Origin: an uncultured Pelagibacteraceae bacterium
GTDB taxonomy: Bacteria; Pseudomonadota; Alphaproteobacteria; Pelagibacterales; Pelagibacteraceae
Length of the DNA stretch: 58,386 bases
Assembly (NCBI GenBank): GCA_902604575.1
Contig: CACKZH010000004.1
Location: 1-58,386 of the forward strand
Reading direction: 5' to 3'
Position 1 is the stretch's first letter. Every line of letters begins with the position of its first letter. A program made the position numbers and the translations under genes. Shown in pieces: positions 27,077-39,065 of this stretch. Below the pieces are notes generated by a model, which had not been told where the DNA came from, ran no database searches, and worked only from the letters and a program-made list of their open reading frames with translations.

Positions 27077-29743
27077 ATGGCAGACAAAACACTCAATGAA
27101 ATAAGAAATACTTTCTTAAAATATTTTGAAAAGAACGATCACAAGATTGTGGAATCTAGTAATTTGGTTCCAAACAATGATCCTACATTGATGTTTGCCA
27201 ACTCTGGTATGGTTCAGTTTAAGAATGTTTTTACAGGATTAGAAAAAAGAGATTATGTAAGAGCTACAACTTCACAAAAATGTGTAAGGGCTGGTGGTAA
27301 GCATAATGATTTAGAGAATGTTGGTTATACACCAAGGCACCATACATTCTTTGAGATGTTAGGAAACTTTTCTTTTGGTGATTATTTTAAAGAGCAAGCA
27401 ATTTATTATGCCTGGGATTTAATAACCAAAGATTTTGGAATAGATAAAAACAGGCTTTATGTAACAGTATTCCATGAGGATAATGAAGCCTTCAATTTTT
27501 GGAAGAAAATAGCAGGTTTTAGCGATGATAGGATTATAAGGATAGCAACTTCTGATAATTTTTGGTCAATGGGTGAGACAGGTCCATGCGGTCCTTGCTC
27601 AGAAATCTTTTTTGACCACGGAGATCATTTACCAGGAGGTTTACCTGGAACTAAAGATGAGGATGGAGATAGATTTATAGAAATTTGGAACTTGGTCTTT
27701 ATGCAGTTTGAACAAGTTACTAAAGATAAAAGAATTAATCTTCCAAAACCGTCAGTTGATACTGGAATGGGATTAGAGAGAATTGCTGCTTTATTACAAG
27801 GTTCACATGATAACTATGAAACAGATCATTTCAAAAAAATAATTGGTTCTGCATCTGAAATTACAAAAGTTAAATCTGACAAATCTAATCTAGCAAGTTT
27901 TAGAGTAATAGCTGATCACTTAAGAGCGAGTTCGTTTTTAATAGCTGAGGGAGTTTTACCTTCAAATGAGGGAAGAGGATATGTTCTCAGAAGAATTATG
28001 AGAAGAGGAATGAGACATTCTCATTTATTAGGATCTAAGGAACCAGTTTTTTATAATTTGTTTGATACTCTTAAAAATGAAATGTCTGGAAATTATCCAG
28101 AACTTGTAAGAGCAGAGTCTTTAATTAAAGAAACTTTAAAAATGGAAGAAGAAAAATTCTTAGTTCTCTTAGATAGAGGAATAAAAATTTTAAATGATGA
28201 AATATCTAAAATAGATAAAGTACTACCAGGTGAGGTAGCTTTTAAATTATATGACACTTATGGTTTCCCGTTAGATCTTACCGAAGATATTTTAAGAAAC
28301 AAATCAATGTCAATTGATACTGAAAAGTTTCAATCTTTAATGAAGGAAAGTAGAGAGCTTGCTAAAAAAAATTGGAAAGGCTCTGGTGATGCAGCGGTTG
28401 AAGATATTTGGTTTGGAATAAAAGATAAATTAGAAGCAACTGAATTTTTAGGATACGAAACTAATCAAGCCGAAGGGGTCGTATTATCTCTTTTAAAAGA
28501 CAACAAAGAGGTAGATCAGTTAAAAGAAAATGAAGAGGGAATGATTATAGTAAATCAAACTCCTTTTTATGGTGAGTCAGGTGGACAAGTTGGTGATACT
28601 GGTGAAATAGTTTCGAATGATTTTAAATTTGAGGTAACTGATGTCCAAAAAAAATTAGGTGATTTATTTGTCCATTATGGAAAGGTCAAGAGTGGATCTA
28701 TAAAACTACAGGAAAGTGTAGAGTTAAAAATAGATGTGGAAAGAAGAGATAATACTCGAGCTTATCACTCAGCTACTCATCTATTACACGAGTCCTTAAG
28801 AAGAGTTCTTGGTACGCATGTCACTCAAAAAGGATCTTTAGTAGAGCAAAGCAGATTAAGATTTGATTTCAGTCATATGAAGCCTATTTTGAATGAGGAA
28901 ATTGATAAAATAGAGGAGTTTGTAAACAAAATGGTTTCAAAAAAATCTGATGTAAAAACTAGATTAATGACACCTGATGAGGCAGTTGAAAATGGTGCTT
29001 TAGCATTATTTGGGGAAAAATACGGGGATGAAGTAAGGGTTCTTTCAATGGGTGACGAGGATGGAAAGTATTTTTCAACAGAATTGTGCGGTGGAACACA
29101 CGTTAAAAACACTGGTGATATTGGTAAATTTAAGATTGTAAGCCAGTCCTCTATCGCTGCAGGAGTAAGAAGAATTGAAGCATTAAGAGATAAACAACTA
29201 GAGGAATATTTAAAAAACAAAGAAAAATTATCAAATCTATCTGCGGAAAAAGATGAAGAGACTATTAAAAATTTGAGTCAGCAAATTATTAAATTGGGAG
29301 GAAAATCAAGTTTAGAAGAAGCTGATCAAAAAACTTTAATAAAAAATTTAACTAAACAATTAGAGACCATCTCAGTAAATAAAATTTTAGAGGATAAATC
29401 TAAAAATATTATTAAAGACGAAGAAATTAATGGAGTTAAGTTAAGACTTCAAAAAATAGATGGATTATCTCCAAAAGAATTAAGAAAACTTGTAGATAAA
29501 GGTAAAAAAAATTTAGGCGAAGGTATTGTGGTTGTGTTTGCAAATAAAGATGACAAGGTTGGATTAGCTGTTGGAATAACTGACAATTTAACCAACAAGT
29601 TCGATGCTGTTCAGTTTGTTAAAGTTGGATCTGAAATAATAGGTGGCAAAGGTGGTGGAGGAAGAAAAGACTTTGCGCAAGCAGGTGGACAAGATCAATC
29701 AAAAATTGAAGAAGCTTTTGAAAAGCTTAAGAGTTTAGTTTAA
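27077..29743 (+). CDS. alaS: Alanyl-tRNA synthetase
   Basis: [66 protein letters not shown]. Confidence 0.99.
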   Translation: MADKTLNEIRNTFLKYFEKNDHKIVESSNLVPNNDPTLMFANSGMVQFKNVFTGLEKRDYVRATTSQKCVRAGGKHNDLENVGYTPRHHTFFEMLGNFSFGDYFKEQAIYYAWDLITKDFGIDKNRLYVTVFHEDNEAFNFWKKIAGFSDDRIIRIATSDNFWSMGETGPCGPCSEIFFDHGDHLPGGLPGTKDEDGDRFIEIWNLVFMQFEQVTKDKRINLPKPSVDTGMGLERIAALLQGSHDNYETDHFKKIIGSASEITKVKSDKSNLASFRVIADHLRASSFLIAEGVLPSNEGRGYVLRRIMRRGMRHSHLLGSKEPVFYNLFDTLKNEMSGNYPELVRAESLIKETLKMEEEKFLVLLDRGIKILNDEISKIDKVLPGEVAFKLYDTYGFPLDLTEDILRNKSMSIDTEKFQSLMKESRELAKKNWKGSGDAAVEDIWFGIKDKLEATEFLGYETNQAEGVVLSLLKDNKEVDQLKENEEGMIIVNQTPFYGESGGQVGDTGEIVSNDFKFEVTDVQKKLGDLFVHYGKVKSGSIKLQESVELKIDVERRDNTRAYHSATHLLHESLRRVLGTHVTQKGSLVEQSRLRFDFSHMKPILNEEIDKIEEFVNKMVSKKSDVKTRLMTPDEAVENGALALFGEKYGDEVRVLSMGDEDGKYFSTELCGGTHVKNTGDIGKFKIVSQSSIAAGVRRIEALRDKQLEEYLKNKEKLSNLSAEKDEETIKNLSQQIIKLGGKSSLEEADQKTLIKNLTKQLETISVNKILEDKSKNIIKDEEINGVKLRLQKIDGLSPKELRKLVDKGKKNLGEGIVVVFANKDDKVGLAVGITDNLTNKFDAVQFVKVGSEIIGGKGGGGRKDFAQAGGQDQSKIEEAFEKLKSLV

Positions 29744-30949
29744 TTTCTTTTTTAAATTACCATCAATTTCATCTAAAAATTGATTTGTAGTTAAGAATTT
29801 ACTATTTGGACCAACAAGAATTGCTAAATCTTTAGTCATTGATCCACTTTCCACACATTCAATACAAACTTTTTCTAAAGTTTGTGCAAATTTGATTAGT
29901 TCTTCATTACCATCTAATTTACCTCTGTGAGCTAATCCTCTAGTCCAAGCAAAAATTGATGCGATTGGGTTGGTTGAAGTTTCTTTTCCTTGTTGATGCA
30001 TTCTATAATGTCTAGTTACTGTTCCGTGTGCAGCCTCTGCTTCCATTACTTTTCCATCTGGAGTTAACAATGTACTCGTCATCAATCCTAAAGATCCATA
30101 ACCTTGTGCCATAGTATCAGATTGCACGTCTCCGTCATAATTTTTGCAAGCCCAAATATATTTTCCACTCCACTTCATTGCACATGCAACCATGTCATCA
30201 ATTAACCTATGTTCATAAGTTAAATTATTTTTTTCAAAATCTTCTTTGTATTCTTTATCGAAAATATCTTGAAAAATATCCTTAAATCTTCCATCGTATT
30301 GTTTTAGAATTGTATTCTTTGTAGACATGTAGACAGGCCATTTTTTAATCAACCCATAACTAAAACAAGATCTTGCAAAGTCCTCTATTGACTTATCTAA
30401 ATTGTACATTGATAAAGCAACACCAGGACCAGTAAAATTAAATACTTCATATTTAATTTCATCTTTTCCATCTTCTGATGTCCATTTCACTTCCATTTTT
30501 CCTTTTCCAGGTACTTTAAAATCAGTTGCTCTATATTGATCTCCAAATGCATGTCTTCCTATAATTACTGGATCTGTCCAAGAGGGAACAAGTTTTGGAA
30601 TATTTTTACAAATAATTGGTTCTCTGAATACTGTTCCTCCAATTATATTTCTTATGGTTCCGTTAGGAGATCTCCACATTTTTTTTAGATTAAATTCTTC
30701 TACTCTTGCTTCATCAGGGGTAATCGTTGCGCACTTAATTCCAACACCAATTTTTTTGATAGCATTCGCAGAATCGATGGTGATCTGATCATCAGTATTA
30801 TCTCTGCTTTTCATGCCTAAATCGTAATATTCGATACCAAGATCTAGATATGGAAGAACTAATTTATTTTTGATGAACTCCCATATAATACGAGTCATTT
30901 CATCGCCATCCAGCTCAACAACTGGGTTTTTTACCTTGATTTTGCTCAT
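29735..30949 (-). CDS. icd: NADP-dependent isocitrate dehydrogenase
   Basis: [55 protein letters not shown]. Confidence 0.98.
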   Translation of the reverse strand: MSKIKVKNPVVELDGDEMTRIIWEFIKNKLVLPYLDLGIEYYDLGMKSRDNTDDQITIDSANAIKKIGVGIKCATITPDEARVEEFNLKKMWRSPNGTIRNIIGGTVFREPIICKNIPKLVPSWTDPVIIGRHAFGDQYRATDFKVPGKGKMEVKWTSEDGKDEIKYEVFNFTGPGVALSMYNLDKSIEDFARSCFSYGLIKKWPVYMSTKNTILKQYDGRFKDIFQDIFDKEYKEDFEKNNLTYEHRLIDDMVACAMKWSGKYIWACKNYDGDVQSDTMAQGYGSLGLMTSTLLTPDGKVMEAEAAHGTVTRHYRMHQQGKETSTNPIASIFAWTRGLAHRGKLDGNEELIKFAQTLEKVCIECVESGSMTKDLAILVGPNSKFLTTNQFLDEIDGNLKKKLN

Positions 30950-31025
30950 TAAATAAAAATTATCTTATTAATTGAATTTGATCATTTTATATACATATTA
31001 ATCGAAAATTAGCAAATAGAAGAAT

Positions 31026-31673
31026 ATGTTTAGTAAGATATTTCCAAAGATTCACACTGAAGGATACAAGTTTATAGTCATTGCTGTATTCTTAACTATC
31101 ATTTTTCTAATTATTAATAATTTTTTAGGATTAATAGGAATTTTACTAACTGTCTGGGTTTATTATTTTTTTAGAGATCCAGAAAGAGTTATCATTGGAG
31201 ATGATAGCTACTTAGTTAGCCCTGCTGATGGAGAAGTAATTAAAGTTGAAGAGGTGGACGGTCCAAAAGAGCTTGGACTAGAAAATAAAAAATTTAAAAA
31301 AATAAGTATTTTTATGAATGTCTTTGACTGTCATGTTAACAGAACACCATGCTCAGGTATTGTTGAAGATATTTTATATAAACCAGGTAAATTTTTAAAT
31401 GCATCTTTAGATAAAGCAAGCGAAGACAATGAGAGAAATTATTATAAAATTAAAGACAAACATGGAAATGATATTGTAGTCGTTCAAATTGCAGGATTAG
31501 TTGCAAGAAGAATAGTTTGTGAAACAAATAAAAATCAGGAATTGAGCCAAGGTGATAGAATTGGGATGATTAGATTTGGTAGTAGAGCAGACGTTTATTA
31601 CGAAAATTATGAACCACTAGTTAAAGTTGGTCAATTAGCAATTTCAGGGGAAACACTGCTGGCTAAAAATTAA
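31026..31673 (+). CDS. psd: Phosphatidylserine decarboxylase (short proenzyme type)
   Basis: FFRDPERV, VSPADGEV, FMNVFDCHVNRTPCSG, IRFGSRADVY. Confidence 0.95.
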   Translation: MFSKIFPKIHTEGYKFIVIAVFLTIIFLIINNFLGLIGILLTVWVYYFFRDPERVIIGDDSYLVSPADGEVIKVEEVDGPKELGLENKKFKKISIFMNVFDCHVNRTPCSGIVEDILYKPGKFLNASLDKASEDNERNYYKIKDKHGNDIVVVQIAGLVARRIVCETNKNQELSQGDRIGMIRFGSRADVYYENYEPLVKVGQLAISGETLLAKN

Positions 31674-31676
31674 TTT

Positions 31677-32486
31677 ATGGAACAACCAAAAAACAATTTA
31701 AAAATTGTTACTGATAAAAAAACTAACGCAAGAGTGATTTTACCAAATATGCTAACTCTTATTGGGGTTTGTATAGGTTTATCATCAATTAGATTTGCAC
31801 TAGATGGAAAATTTGAATTTGCGATTATAGCAATTATGTTTGCTGCTCTTATTGATGGATTAGATGGAAGAATAGCAAGATTAATTAAAGGGACATCAAA
31901 AGTTGGTAAAGAGCTAGATTCTTTAACAGATATGATTAGTTTTGGAGTAGCCCCAGCATTTATTATGTATTTCTGGAAATTAAATACATTAGGAAGATTT
32001 GGATGGTTGCTATGTTTAATATATGTAATTTGTGTTGCATTACGTTTGGCTCGTTTTAATGTGAATACAGGTCAAGCATCATCATGGAGAGATAATTTTT
32101 TTGAAGGCGTTCCATCTCCAGCAGGAGGCATCTTAGTGCTAACCCCATTAATTTTTAGTCTTACAAGTTTTGATTTTATAAAAATAAATTATGATATTAT
32201 TGTTCCAGTTTTTTTTATTACTACATCTCTCTTACTGATCAGCAAATTTCCAAGTTATTCATTTAAAAAAATTGTAATTCAAAGAAAAGCCACTATTTTT
32301 CTATTATTTGGAATAGTTTTATTTTTTGGATTACTTCTAATATATCCTTTTAATGTTATATCAATTAGTGCAATAATATATTTAGGTATGCTTCCAATTA
32401 GTTTTTTTCATTATCAAAAATTAAAAAAACAAAACGAAGATCAGAATTATAAAGATGAAGATGATGATCTCGAAGATATTTTATAA
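31677..32486 (+). CDS. pssA: CDP-diacylglycerol-serine O-phosphatidyltransferase
   Basis: DGLDGRIARLIKGTSKVGKELDSLTDMISFGVAPA CDP-alcohol phosphotransferase motif. Confidence 0.95.
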   Translation: MEQPKNNLKIVTDKKTNARVILPNMLTLIGVCIGLSSIRFALDGKFEFAIIAIMFAALIDGLDGRIARLIKGTSKVGKELDSLTDMISFGVAPAFIMYFWKLNTLGRFGWLLCLIYVICVALRLARFNVNTGQASSWRDNFFEGVPSPAGGILVLTPLIFSLTSFDFIKINYDIIVPVFFITTSLLLISKFPSYSFKKIVIQRKATIFLLFGIVLFFGLLLIYPFNVISISAIIYLGMLPISFFHYQKLKKQNEDQNYKDEDDDLEDIL

Positions 32487-33397
32487 TGAAAAAAAATGTC
32501 ATTGTATCATTAGCTGATTCAAATTATTTCCCTTTATTAAATGAGCTAATAGACTCTATTAAAAGATTTAAAGAAAGTTCTAGCGTTGCGATTTGTATTT
32601 TAGATGCAGGATTATCAGAAGAACAAAAGTTACAATTATTATCAAAAGTAGATGAAATTAAATCTGCAGAATGGGATATAAAAGTCCCAGAAAGCAAAAT
32701 TAAAGGTCGTGAATGGTTAAAGAGCCAAGTATCTAGAGCTTTTTTACCTAATTATTTTCCAAGCTACGAAAAATATTTATGGATTGATTGCGATGCATGG
32801 GTAAATGATTGGAGTTGTATAGAATTATATTTCAAAGCCTGTGATAATGGTAAGTTAGGAATTACTCAAACTTTAGGTCCAGGTTATAAAATTACCTCTA
32901 GAGTAAATTGGATATTGGGAAAACTAGCTATTATCAAATCTCAAAATTTTAAACATGCTGTAAAATCTAAAATTAGTATGAATAAAGCTAGGAAGTTAGC
33001 TTTTGCACCTCATATAAATATTGGTGTGTTTTCTTTAGAAAAACATTCAAAGGGATGGAATTCATGGCAAACTAATTTATTACAAACTCTAAAAGCAGGA
33101 AATATTTTTGGTTCAGAGGGACTAGCAATTAATATGTCTGTTTATATAGACAATTTAGAAACAGAATTTTTGCCACTCAACTGCAACTGGATTACTAGTA
33201 ATCTTCTACCAAAATTTGATGAGGATAAAGATACTTGGGTAGAGCCTTATTTACCTAACTATAAAATTGGAATTATGCATTTAGCTGCTGGTATCTGGAA
33301 AGATAACGAAGATATGAGATTAAACAAAAATATTAAAATAGATATTCAAACTCTTACAGGTAAAATTTTAAATAAAAGTTTAAGATTTAATGATTAA
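32486..33397 (+). CDS. Putative glycosyltransferase (GT8-like fold)
   Basis: YEKYLWIDCDAWVNDWSC (DxD-like), INIGVFSLEKHSKGWNSWQ. Confidence 0.55.
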   Translation: MKKNVIVSLADSNYFPLLNELIDSIKRFKESSSVAICILDAGLSEEQKLQLLSKVDEIKSAEWDIKVPESKIKGREWLKSQVSRAFLPNYFPSYEKYLWIDCDAWVNDWSCIELYFKACDNGKLGITQTLGPGYKITSRVNWILGKLAIIKSQNFKHAVKSKISMNKARKLAFAPHINIGVFSLEKHSKGWNSWQTNLLQTLKAGNIFGSEGLAINMSVYIDNLETEFLPLNCNWITSNLLPKFDEDKDTWVEPYLPNYKIGIMHLAAGIWKDNEDMRLNKNIKIDIQTLTGKILNKSLRFND

Positions 33398-34009
33398 TTG
33401 AAAAAAAATAAAATCTCCAAGAACTGGGTTAATAAACAGCGTAGGGATATCTATGTAAGACAATCTAAAGTAGATGGGTATCGTGCTAGATCAGCTTACA
33501 AATTAATTGAAATTGATGAAAAATTTAAAATTTTTAAAGGTGGATTATCAATAATTGATATTGGTGCAGCTCCAGGAAGCTGGTCACAATATGCTCTTAA
33601 AGCAGCTAAAAATGGAAAATTGATATCTATAGATTTAAAAAAAATGGAACCAATAGGCAATAGTGCTCAAATCCAAGGAGATTTTACTGAAGAAAAAATT
33701 CAAGAAGAAATTAAAAAAAATATAAACGGTAAAGTTGACGTTGTAATGTCTGATATGGCCGTTGATACAACTGGTATTAAAAATATAGACTCAATCCAAA
33801 CTGGAGAATTGTGTAAAGAGGCAATGTTTTTTGCAAAAGATTTAATGAAAGAAAATGGTTATTTTATTTCAAAAATTTTTATGGGAGGAACATTTAACGA
33901 AATCGTCGCAGAGGGAAAAAAATATTTTAAAGAAGTTAAGGTTTTTAAACCAAAATCTAGCAGAAAAGATTCAAAAGAAAGCTTTATAATTTGTAGAAAA
34001 ATTCGATAG
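33398..34009 (+). CDS. rlmE: 23S rRNA 2'-O-methyltransferase RlmE/FtsJ (TTG start)
   Basis: DGYRARSAYKLIEIDEKF, DIGAAPGSWSQYAL, DVVMSDMAVDTTG. Confidence 0.95.
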   Translation: MKKNKISKNWVNKQRRDIYVRQSKVDGYRARSAYKLIEIDEKFKIFKGGLSIIDIGAAPGSWSQYALKAAKNGKLISIDLKKMEPIGNSAQIQGDFTEEKIQEEIKKNINGKVDVVMSDMAVDTTGIKNIDSIQTGELCKEAMFFAKDLMKENGYFISKIFMGGTFNEIVAEGKKYFKEVKVFKPKSSRKDSKESFIICRKIR

Positions 34010-34046
34010 AGACTTTTAATTTAAAAGGAATCGTATATAAAAGATT

Positions 34047-35123
34047 ATGGTTCCCATAAAAGAAGCACTTACCTTTGATGATGTTACATTAGCTCCAAAG
34101 TATTCAGAAATATTACCCTCTGATGCAATCACTAGTGTATCTTTAACAAAGTATTTGAAGCTTAAAATTCCACTTTTATCATCTGCAATGGATACTGTCA
34201 CAGAGAGTAGAATGGCAATAGCTATAGCTAAAGCTGGTGGTATTGGAGTGATTCACAGAAACCTTGATATAAAAAAACAATTATCAGAGATAAAAAAAGT
34301 AAAAAAACAAAAACTAATTGTTGGAGCAGCTGTAGGTGCAGCACCAAATGAATTTATCAGAGCTAAAAAAATAATTAAAGAAGGTGTAGATTTAATCGTA
34401 GTAGACACAGCACATGGCCATACAAAGAAAGTTGCCGAAATAATTAGATATATTAAAAAAATAAAAACTAACAAAATTGCTTTGTGTGCAGGAAATATTG
34501 CAACACCAGAAGCTGCAAAATTCCTTATAAAGTTAGGAGTAGATATAATTAAAATTGGTATTGGGCCAGGTTCTATTTGCACAACAAGATTGGTTGCTGG
34601 AATAGGAGTTCCTCAATTAAGCGCAATTTTAGCTGTAAGAAGTGGTTTAAAGAATAAAAATGTTAAAATAATTTCAGATGGAGGAATAAAATATTCTGGT
34701 GATTTAGCAAAAGCTTTTGCTGCAGGAGCGGATGCTGTAATGATCGGTTCTTTATTTGCAGGTACAAACGAAACTCCAGGGAAATTAATTAAAAAAAATG
34801 GACAGCTTTTTAAAAGTTTTAGAGGTATGGGTTCCGTAGGAGCTATGAATAAAGGGTCGGCTGATAGATACTTTCAGAAAAAACAAAAAGACTCCTCAAA
34901 ATATGTACCTGAGGGTGTTGAAGGTTTTGTGAAATACAAAGGAGATGTTGGGAGTATTATTTATAAATTAATTGGTGGATTGAAATCTTCCATGGGTTAT
35001 CTTGGATCAAAAACAATTATTAAATTAAGAAATAAACCACAATTTGTGAAAATTACAAAAGCTGGATTTTATGAAAGTATGGTTCATAATGTAGATGTGG
35101 TAAAAAAAGATAGTAAATATTAA
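34047..35123 (+). CDS. guaB: IMP dehydrogenase lacking CBS domains
   Basis: [69 protein letters not shown]; 358 aa with no Bateman module. Confidence 0.93.
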   Translation: MVPIKEALTFDDVTLAPKYSEILPSDAITSVSLTKYLKLKIPLLSSAMDTVTESRMAIAIAKAGGIGVIHRNLDIKKQLSEIKKVKKQKLIVGAAVGAAPNEFIRAKKIIKEGVDLIVVDTAHGHTKKVAEIIRYIKKIKTNKIALCAGNIATPEAAKFLIKLGVDIIKIGIGPGSICTTRLVAGIGVPQLSAILAVRSGLKNKNVKIISDGGIKYSGDLAKAFAAGADAVMIGSLFAGTNETPGKLIKKNGQLFKSFRGMGSVGAMNKGSADRYFQKKQKDSSKYVPEGVEGFVKYKGDVGSIIYKLIGGLKSSMGYLGSKTIIKLRNKPQFVKITKAGFYESMVHNVDVVKKDSKY

Positions 35124-35563
35124 TGAGCAATTTTTTCAAATTAATAGGATTAATACTTTTAATAGTTTCTTTTAACAGCACGTCTTTTAGTAAAGAAAAT
35201 TTTTTTAACGAAGCTTTAAAATTGTTTAAAAAAGAAAAATATGAAGATGCGCGTTTTTTATTTGAGAGAAATATAGTTTTTAATCCAAAAGATGCAAACT
35301 CATATTTATATTTAGCAAAAATTTATAACCAAGAAGAAAATCAAAGAAAAGAAGAATATAATTTAGAAACAACGCTTTTAATTGAGCCAGATAATGAGGA
35401 AGCTTTATTAATGTTAATGAAAATTGCTTTAGAAAAATCAAATTATGAAAAAGTCAAAGATCTTTCAGATAAATTTGTTAAGGTATGTAAAAATTTATGT
35501 GATGAAAACAAAGATATCCAAGAGTCATTAAAAAATATAGAACCTGAAAATAATGAGTCTTGA
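35123..35563 (+). CDS. TPR-repeat periplasmic protein
   Basis: Signal peptide; [41 protein letters not shown]. Confidence 0.7.
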   Translation: MSNFFKLIGLILLIVSFNSTSFSKENFFNEALKLFKKEKYEDARFLFERNIVFNPKDANSYLYLAKIYNQEENQRKEEYNLETTLLIEPDNEEALLMLMKIALEKSNYEKVKDLSDKFVKVCKNLCDENKDIQESLKNIEPENNES

Positions 35564-37115
35564 TCAAAATCTTAACAAAATTTTAATAATAGATTTTGGT
35601 TCTCAATTTACTCAATTAATTGCAAGAAGAGTAAGAGAAATAGGTGTGTTTTCAGAAATAGTTAGTCACAAAAAAATAAAATTAAAAGACATAAATCATA
35701 GTATTAAAGGAATAGTATTATCTGGTGGCCCATTAAATGTTTATCAAATTAACAAGTATTCGTTTGATAAAAAAATTTTACAACTTGATGTACCAGTTCT
35801 TGGAATATGTTTTGGGCATCAAATTTTGTCAAAGCTTAATGGCGGAACAGTAAAACAATCAAAACATAGAGAATTTGGTTTAGCTAATGTTTATAAAAAA
35901 AAAAACAGTCTTTTAACAACTAATTTTTTTGGAATTAAAAAGTCCAAACAAGTTTGGATGAGCCATGCTGATCAGGTTTCAAAACTCCCTAAGAATTTTA
36001 AAGTTGTTGCATCAAGCACGAATTCAAAATTTGCAATCGTTGAAAATAAAATAAAAAAATATTATGGGATACAATTTCACCCAGAGGTAACACACACAGA
36101 GAACGGAAAAAAATTAATAAGTAATTTTATTTTTTTAATTTGTAAAATTAAAAGAAATTGGTCCTCTATGGATCAAAAAAATCAGCTTATTAAAGATATT
36201 AGAAAACAAGTTGGAAATAATAAAGTTATTTGTGCATTATCAGGAGGTGTTGATAGTAGTGTGGTTGCTCAGTTATTAAATAAAGCCATTGGAAAAAAAC
36301 TTTATTGTATCTTTGTAAATACTGGCCTTTTAAGAAAAAATGAGGAAGTACAAGTAGTTCAAACTTTTAAAAAACGTTTAAAAATGAATTTAATTTATGT
36401 AAATGCTGAAAAGGAATTCTTAAAAAAGTTAAAAAATGTTTCTGATCCAGAGAAAAAAAGAAAAATAATTGGTAATTTATTTGTTAAAATTTTTGAGCGA
36501 TATGCCAATAAAATTAAAAATGTTAAATTTTTAGCTCAAGGCACTCTATATCCAGATTTAATTGAGAGTAAATCTGTTACTGGAAGCCAAACCTCAAAAA
36601 TAAAATCTCATCATAATGTTGGTGGGTTACCAAAAAAAATGAATTTAAAATTAGTAGAACCACTTAAATTCTTGTTTAAAGACGAGGTGAGAAAATTAGG
36701 ATTAGAGCTTAATTTAAGTAAAGAAATTATTTCAAGACATCCTTTTCCTGGACCAGGCTTAGCAATTCGAATGCCAGGAATAATAACTAATGAAAAAATC
36801 AAAATCCTAAAAGATGCTGATTATTATTTTATTCAAGCTTTAAGAGAACATGGACTCTATCACAAGATTTGGCAAGCTTATGCAGCCTTGCTGCCTGTAA
36901 AAACAGTTGGGGTAATGGGTGATAATCGTACTTATGAATATCTCTGCTTACTAAGAGCAATTACCTCCGACGATGGAATGACAGCAGATTATTATGAATT
37001 TAAAAAGTCTTTTATGCAATCTATATCAAATAAAATAGTGAACAGTATTAGAGGTATCAATAGAGTTGTTTATGATGTTACATCAAAGCCACCAAGTACT
37101 ATTGAATTAGAGTAA
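35553..37115 (+). CDS. guaA: GMP synthase (glutamine-hydrolysing)
   Basis: [52 protein letters not shown]. Confidence 0.98.
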   Translation: MSLDQNLNKILIIDFGSQFTQLIARRVREIGVFSEIVSHKKIKLKDINHSIKGIVLSGGPLNVYQINKYSFDKKILQLDVPVLGICFGHQILSKLNGGTVKQSKHREFGLANVYKKKNSLLTTNFFGIKKSKQVWMSHADQVSKLPKNFKVVASSTNSKFAIVENKIKKYYGIQFHPEVTHTENGKKLISNFIFLICKIKRNWSSMDQKNQLIKDIRKQVGNNKVICALSGGVDSSVVAQLLNKAIGKKLYCIFVNTGLLRKNEEVQVVQTFKKRLKMNLIYVNAEKEFLKKLKNVSDPEKKRKIIGNLFVKIFERYANKIKNVKFLAQGTLYPDLIESKSVTGSQTSKIKSHHNVGGLPKKMNLKLVEPLKFLFKDEVRKLGLELNLSKEIISRHPFPGPGLAIRMPGIITNEKIKILKDADYYFIQALREHGLYHKIWQAYAALLPVKTVGVMGDNRTYEYLCLLRAITSDDGMTADYYEFKKSFMQSISNKIVNSIRGINRVVYDVTSKPPSTIELE

Positions 37116-37136
37116 TTTTTAACTATAAGTATTATT

Positions 37137-37556
37137 ATGAAATATTTACATACTATGATTAGAATTAGCGATGTTGATGCATCTCTAAGGTTTTTTTGTG
37201 AAGGTCTTGGACTTAAAGAAACAAGAAGAAAAGATAGTGAAAAAGGAAGATACACTTTAATCTTTCTTGCTCCGCCAAATGACAAAAATGCAGAGATTGA
37301 ATTAACATATAATTGGGATGGTGATGATCTAGGAGAGGGATCAAGAAATTTTGGTCATCTAGCTTACAGAGTAGATAATGTTTATGATACATGCCAAAAA
37401 CTTATGGACATGGGTTACGCTATTAACAGACCACCAAGAGACGGTCACATGGCTTTTGTTAGATCACCGGATAAAATTTCAATAGAATTACTTCAAGATG
37501 GATATTTAGATCCTCAAGAACCCTGGTCTTCAATGGAAAATACTGGCATTTGGTAA
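37137..37556 (+). CDS. gloA: Lactoylglutathione lyase (glyoxalase I)
   Basis: MKYLHTMIRISDVDASLRFFCEGLGLKETRR, IELTYNWD, FGHLAYRVDN, ISIELLQ. Confidence 0.95.
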   Translation: MKYLHTMIRISDVDASLRFFCEGLGLKETRRKDSEKGRYTLIFLAPPNDKNAEIELTYNWDGDDLGEGSRNFGHLAYRVDNVYDTCQKLMDMGYAINRPPRDGHMAFVRSPDKISIELLQDGYLDPQEPWSSMENTGIW

Positions 37557-37571
37557 TCTCTACCAATGTGA

Positions 37572-38342
37572 ATGAGCAAAATTAAAAAAATAATTTCTAA
37601 AAAAAATAAAACTAAAATAGTTAGTCTAACTGCATATTCAAAAAATGTTGCATCTATTTTAGATAATTATTGCGATATTATACTTGTTGGAGATTCTCTT
37701 GGATCTGTTTTGTATAATTATAAATCTACGAGAGAAGTGACTTTAAGTACTATGATTGAACATTCTAAAAGTGTCAGAATGGGTATTAAAAAAAGTTTAA
37801 TGATTGTTGACATGCCGCATAACACCTATCGAAATCCTAAAGAAGCTTTGAAAAATGCAAAACAGATAATGAAAAAAACTAAATGCGATGGAGTAAAGTT
37901 AGAAGGTGGAAAAAAAATTTATGCAATAATCAAAACTTTAGTTAAAAATAAAATTCCAGTTATGGGACACTTAGGGTTGCTTCCTCAGTCAGATAGAACT
38001 TATAAATTTAAAGGTAAAAAAAAACCCGAGAGAGATAGGATTATACAAGATTCCCACTTATTAGAAAAAGCTGGAGTATTTTCAATTGTTTTGGAATGTG
38101 TCGAAACTTCTTTAGCGAAGCTTGTAACTCAAAACTTAAAAGTTCCAACTATTGGAATTGGAGCCTCTAAATATTGTGATGGCCAAATACTAGTTATTGA
38201 TGATCTAATTGGATTAAATCCAATGAACTATAAGTTCGTAAAAAAATATGCCAATATTAAGAGCGAAATTTCTAAAGCTGTTTCAAATTATTCAAAAGAA
38301 GTTAGAAAAATTAAATTTCCTAATAAAAAAAATTCTTTTTAA
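37572..38342 (+). CDS. panB: 3-methyl-2-oxobutanoate hydroxymethyltransferase
   Basis: VSLTAYSKNVASILDNYCDIILVGDSLG, KLEGGKKI, PVMGHLGLLPQS, FSIVLECVE, TIGIGASKYCDGQILVIDD. Confidence 0.95.
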   Translation: MSKIKKIISKKNKTKIVSLTAYSKNVASILDNYCDIILVGDSLGSVLYNYKSTREVTLSTMIEHSKSVRMGIKKSLMIVDMPHNTYRNPKEALKNAKQIMKKTKCDGVKLEGGKKIYAIIKTLVKNKIPVMGHLGLLPQSDRTYKFKGKKKPERDRIIQDSHLLEKAGVFSIVLECVETSLAKLVTQNLKVPTIGIGASKYCDGQILVIDDLIGLNPMNYKFVKKYANIKSEISKAVSNYSKEVRKIKFPNKKNSF

Positions 38343-38954
38343 TTAAAAGTATTTTTTAAATTCTTCATTAATATTTAATATTTCAAGATCAACCAATCCG
38401 CCAATTACTAATTGTAGACCTACGATTAATATAAATACTAATCCAATATAAGCTATCCAAATATGTGTTTGTATGTAATTAGCCATATATGTCGCTAAAG
38501 CACCAGTTAAAACAACTGATAACATCAGTCCAAATATCATAAACCCTAAATATCCTTTTGCTGCTGCAACTACACCTATGACATTATCAAAACTAATCAT
38601 GATATCTGCAAATAAAACTTTCCCAACGCTACTAATGTATGAAGGCTCTTTCCCTTTTTTAGTAGTGGGTTTTGCTTTTTTAATATCTAATAAATCTTTC
38701 CTTAAATCATTTACAATCCAAATTAACAATAAACCACCTAAAATTTTTATAAAATAAAATTCAAATAAAAAAGTCGCAAAAATTGCAAAAAAGATTTTAA
38801 AAACAAAGGCCCCAATTACACCCCAAAGAATTATTTGTTTTCTATTTTTTGGAACAAAATTTGAAGCAATAGATCCGACTATCACTGCGTTATCAGCTGT
38901 TAATATAATTGTGATAAAAATTATATTGGTTAAAATTATGAGTTCTTCAATCAA
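38343..38954 (-). CDS. TerC/YjbE family integral membrane protein
   Basis: TIILTADNAVIVGSIASNFVPKNRKQII; DIMISFDNVIGVVAAAKG. Confidence 0.88.
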   Translation of the reverse strand: MIEELIILTNIIFITIILTADNAVIVGSIASNFVPKNRKQIILWGVIGAFVFKIFFAIFATFLFEFYFIKILGGLLLIWIVNDLRKDLLDIKKAKPTTKKGKEPSYISSVGKVLFADIMISFDNVIGVVAAAKGYLGFMIFGLMLSVVLTGALATYMANYIQTHIWIAYIGLVFILIVGLQLVIGGLVDLEILNINEEFKKYF

Positions 38955-39065
38955 GATAGTATTATAATAGTATAATCTGACAATTTTTCAATGAGACCAT
39001 AATGATAATTTTATTGATTTAATGTCTAAGAGATAATTAAATGTTCATTTTAAAAAGGAGGATAG

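Noticed and set aside
28873-29220. 115-aa minus ORF inside alaS
   Set aside because: Antisense shadow of a conserved tRNA synthetase gene
34253-34582. 109-aa minus ORF inside guaB
   Set aside because: Antisense shadow; hydrophobic composition arises from the complement of Lys/Asn-rich coding
38955-39065. Possible yybP-ykoY-type riboswitch upstream of the TerC gene
   Set aside because: No recognisable conserved core; only an AT-rich divergent promoter region
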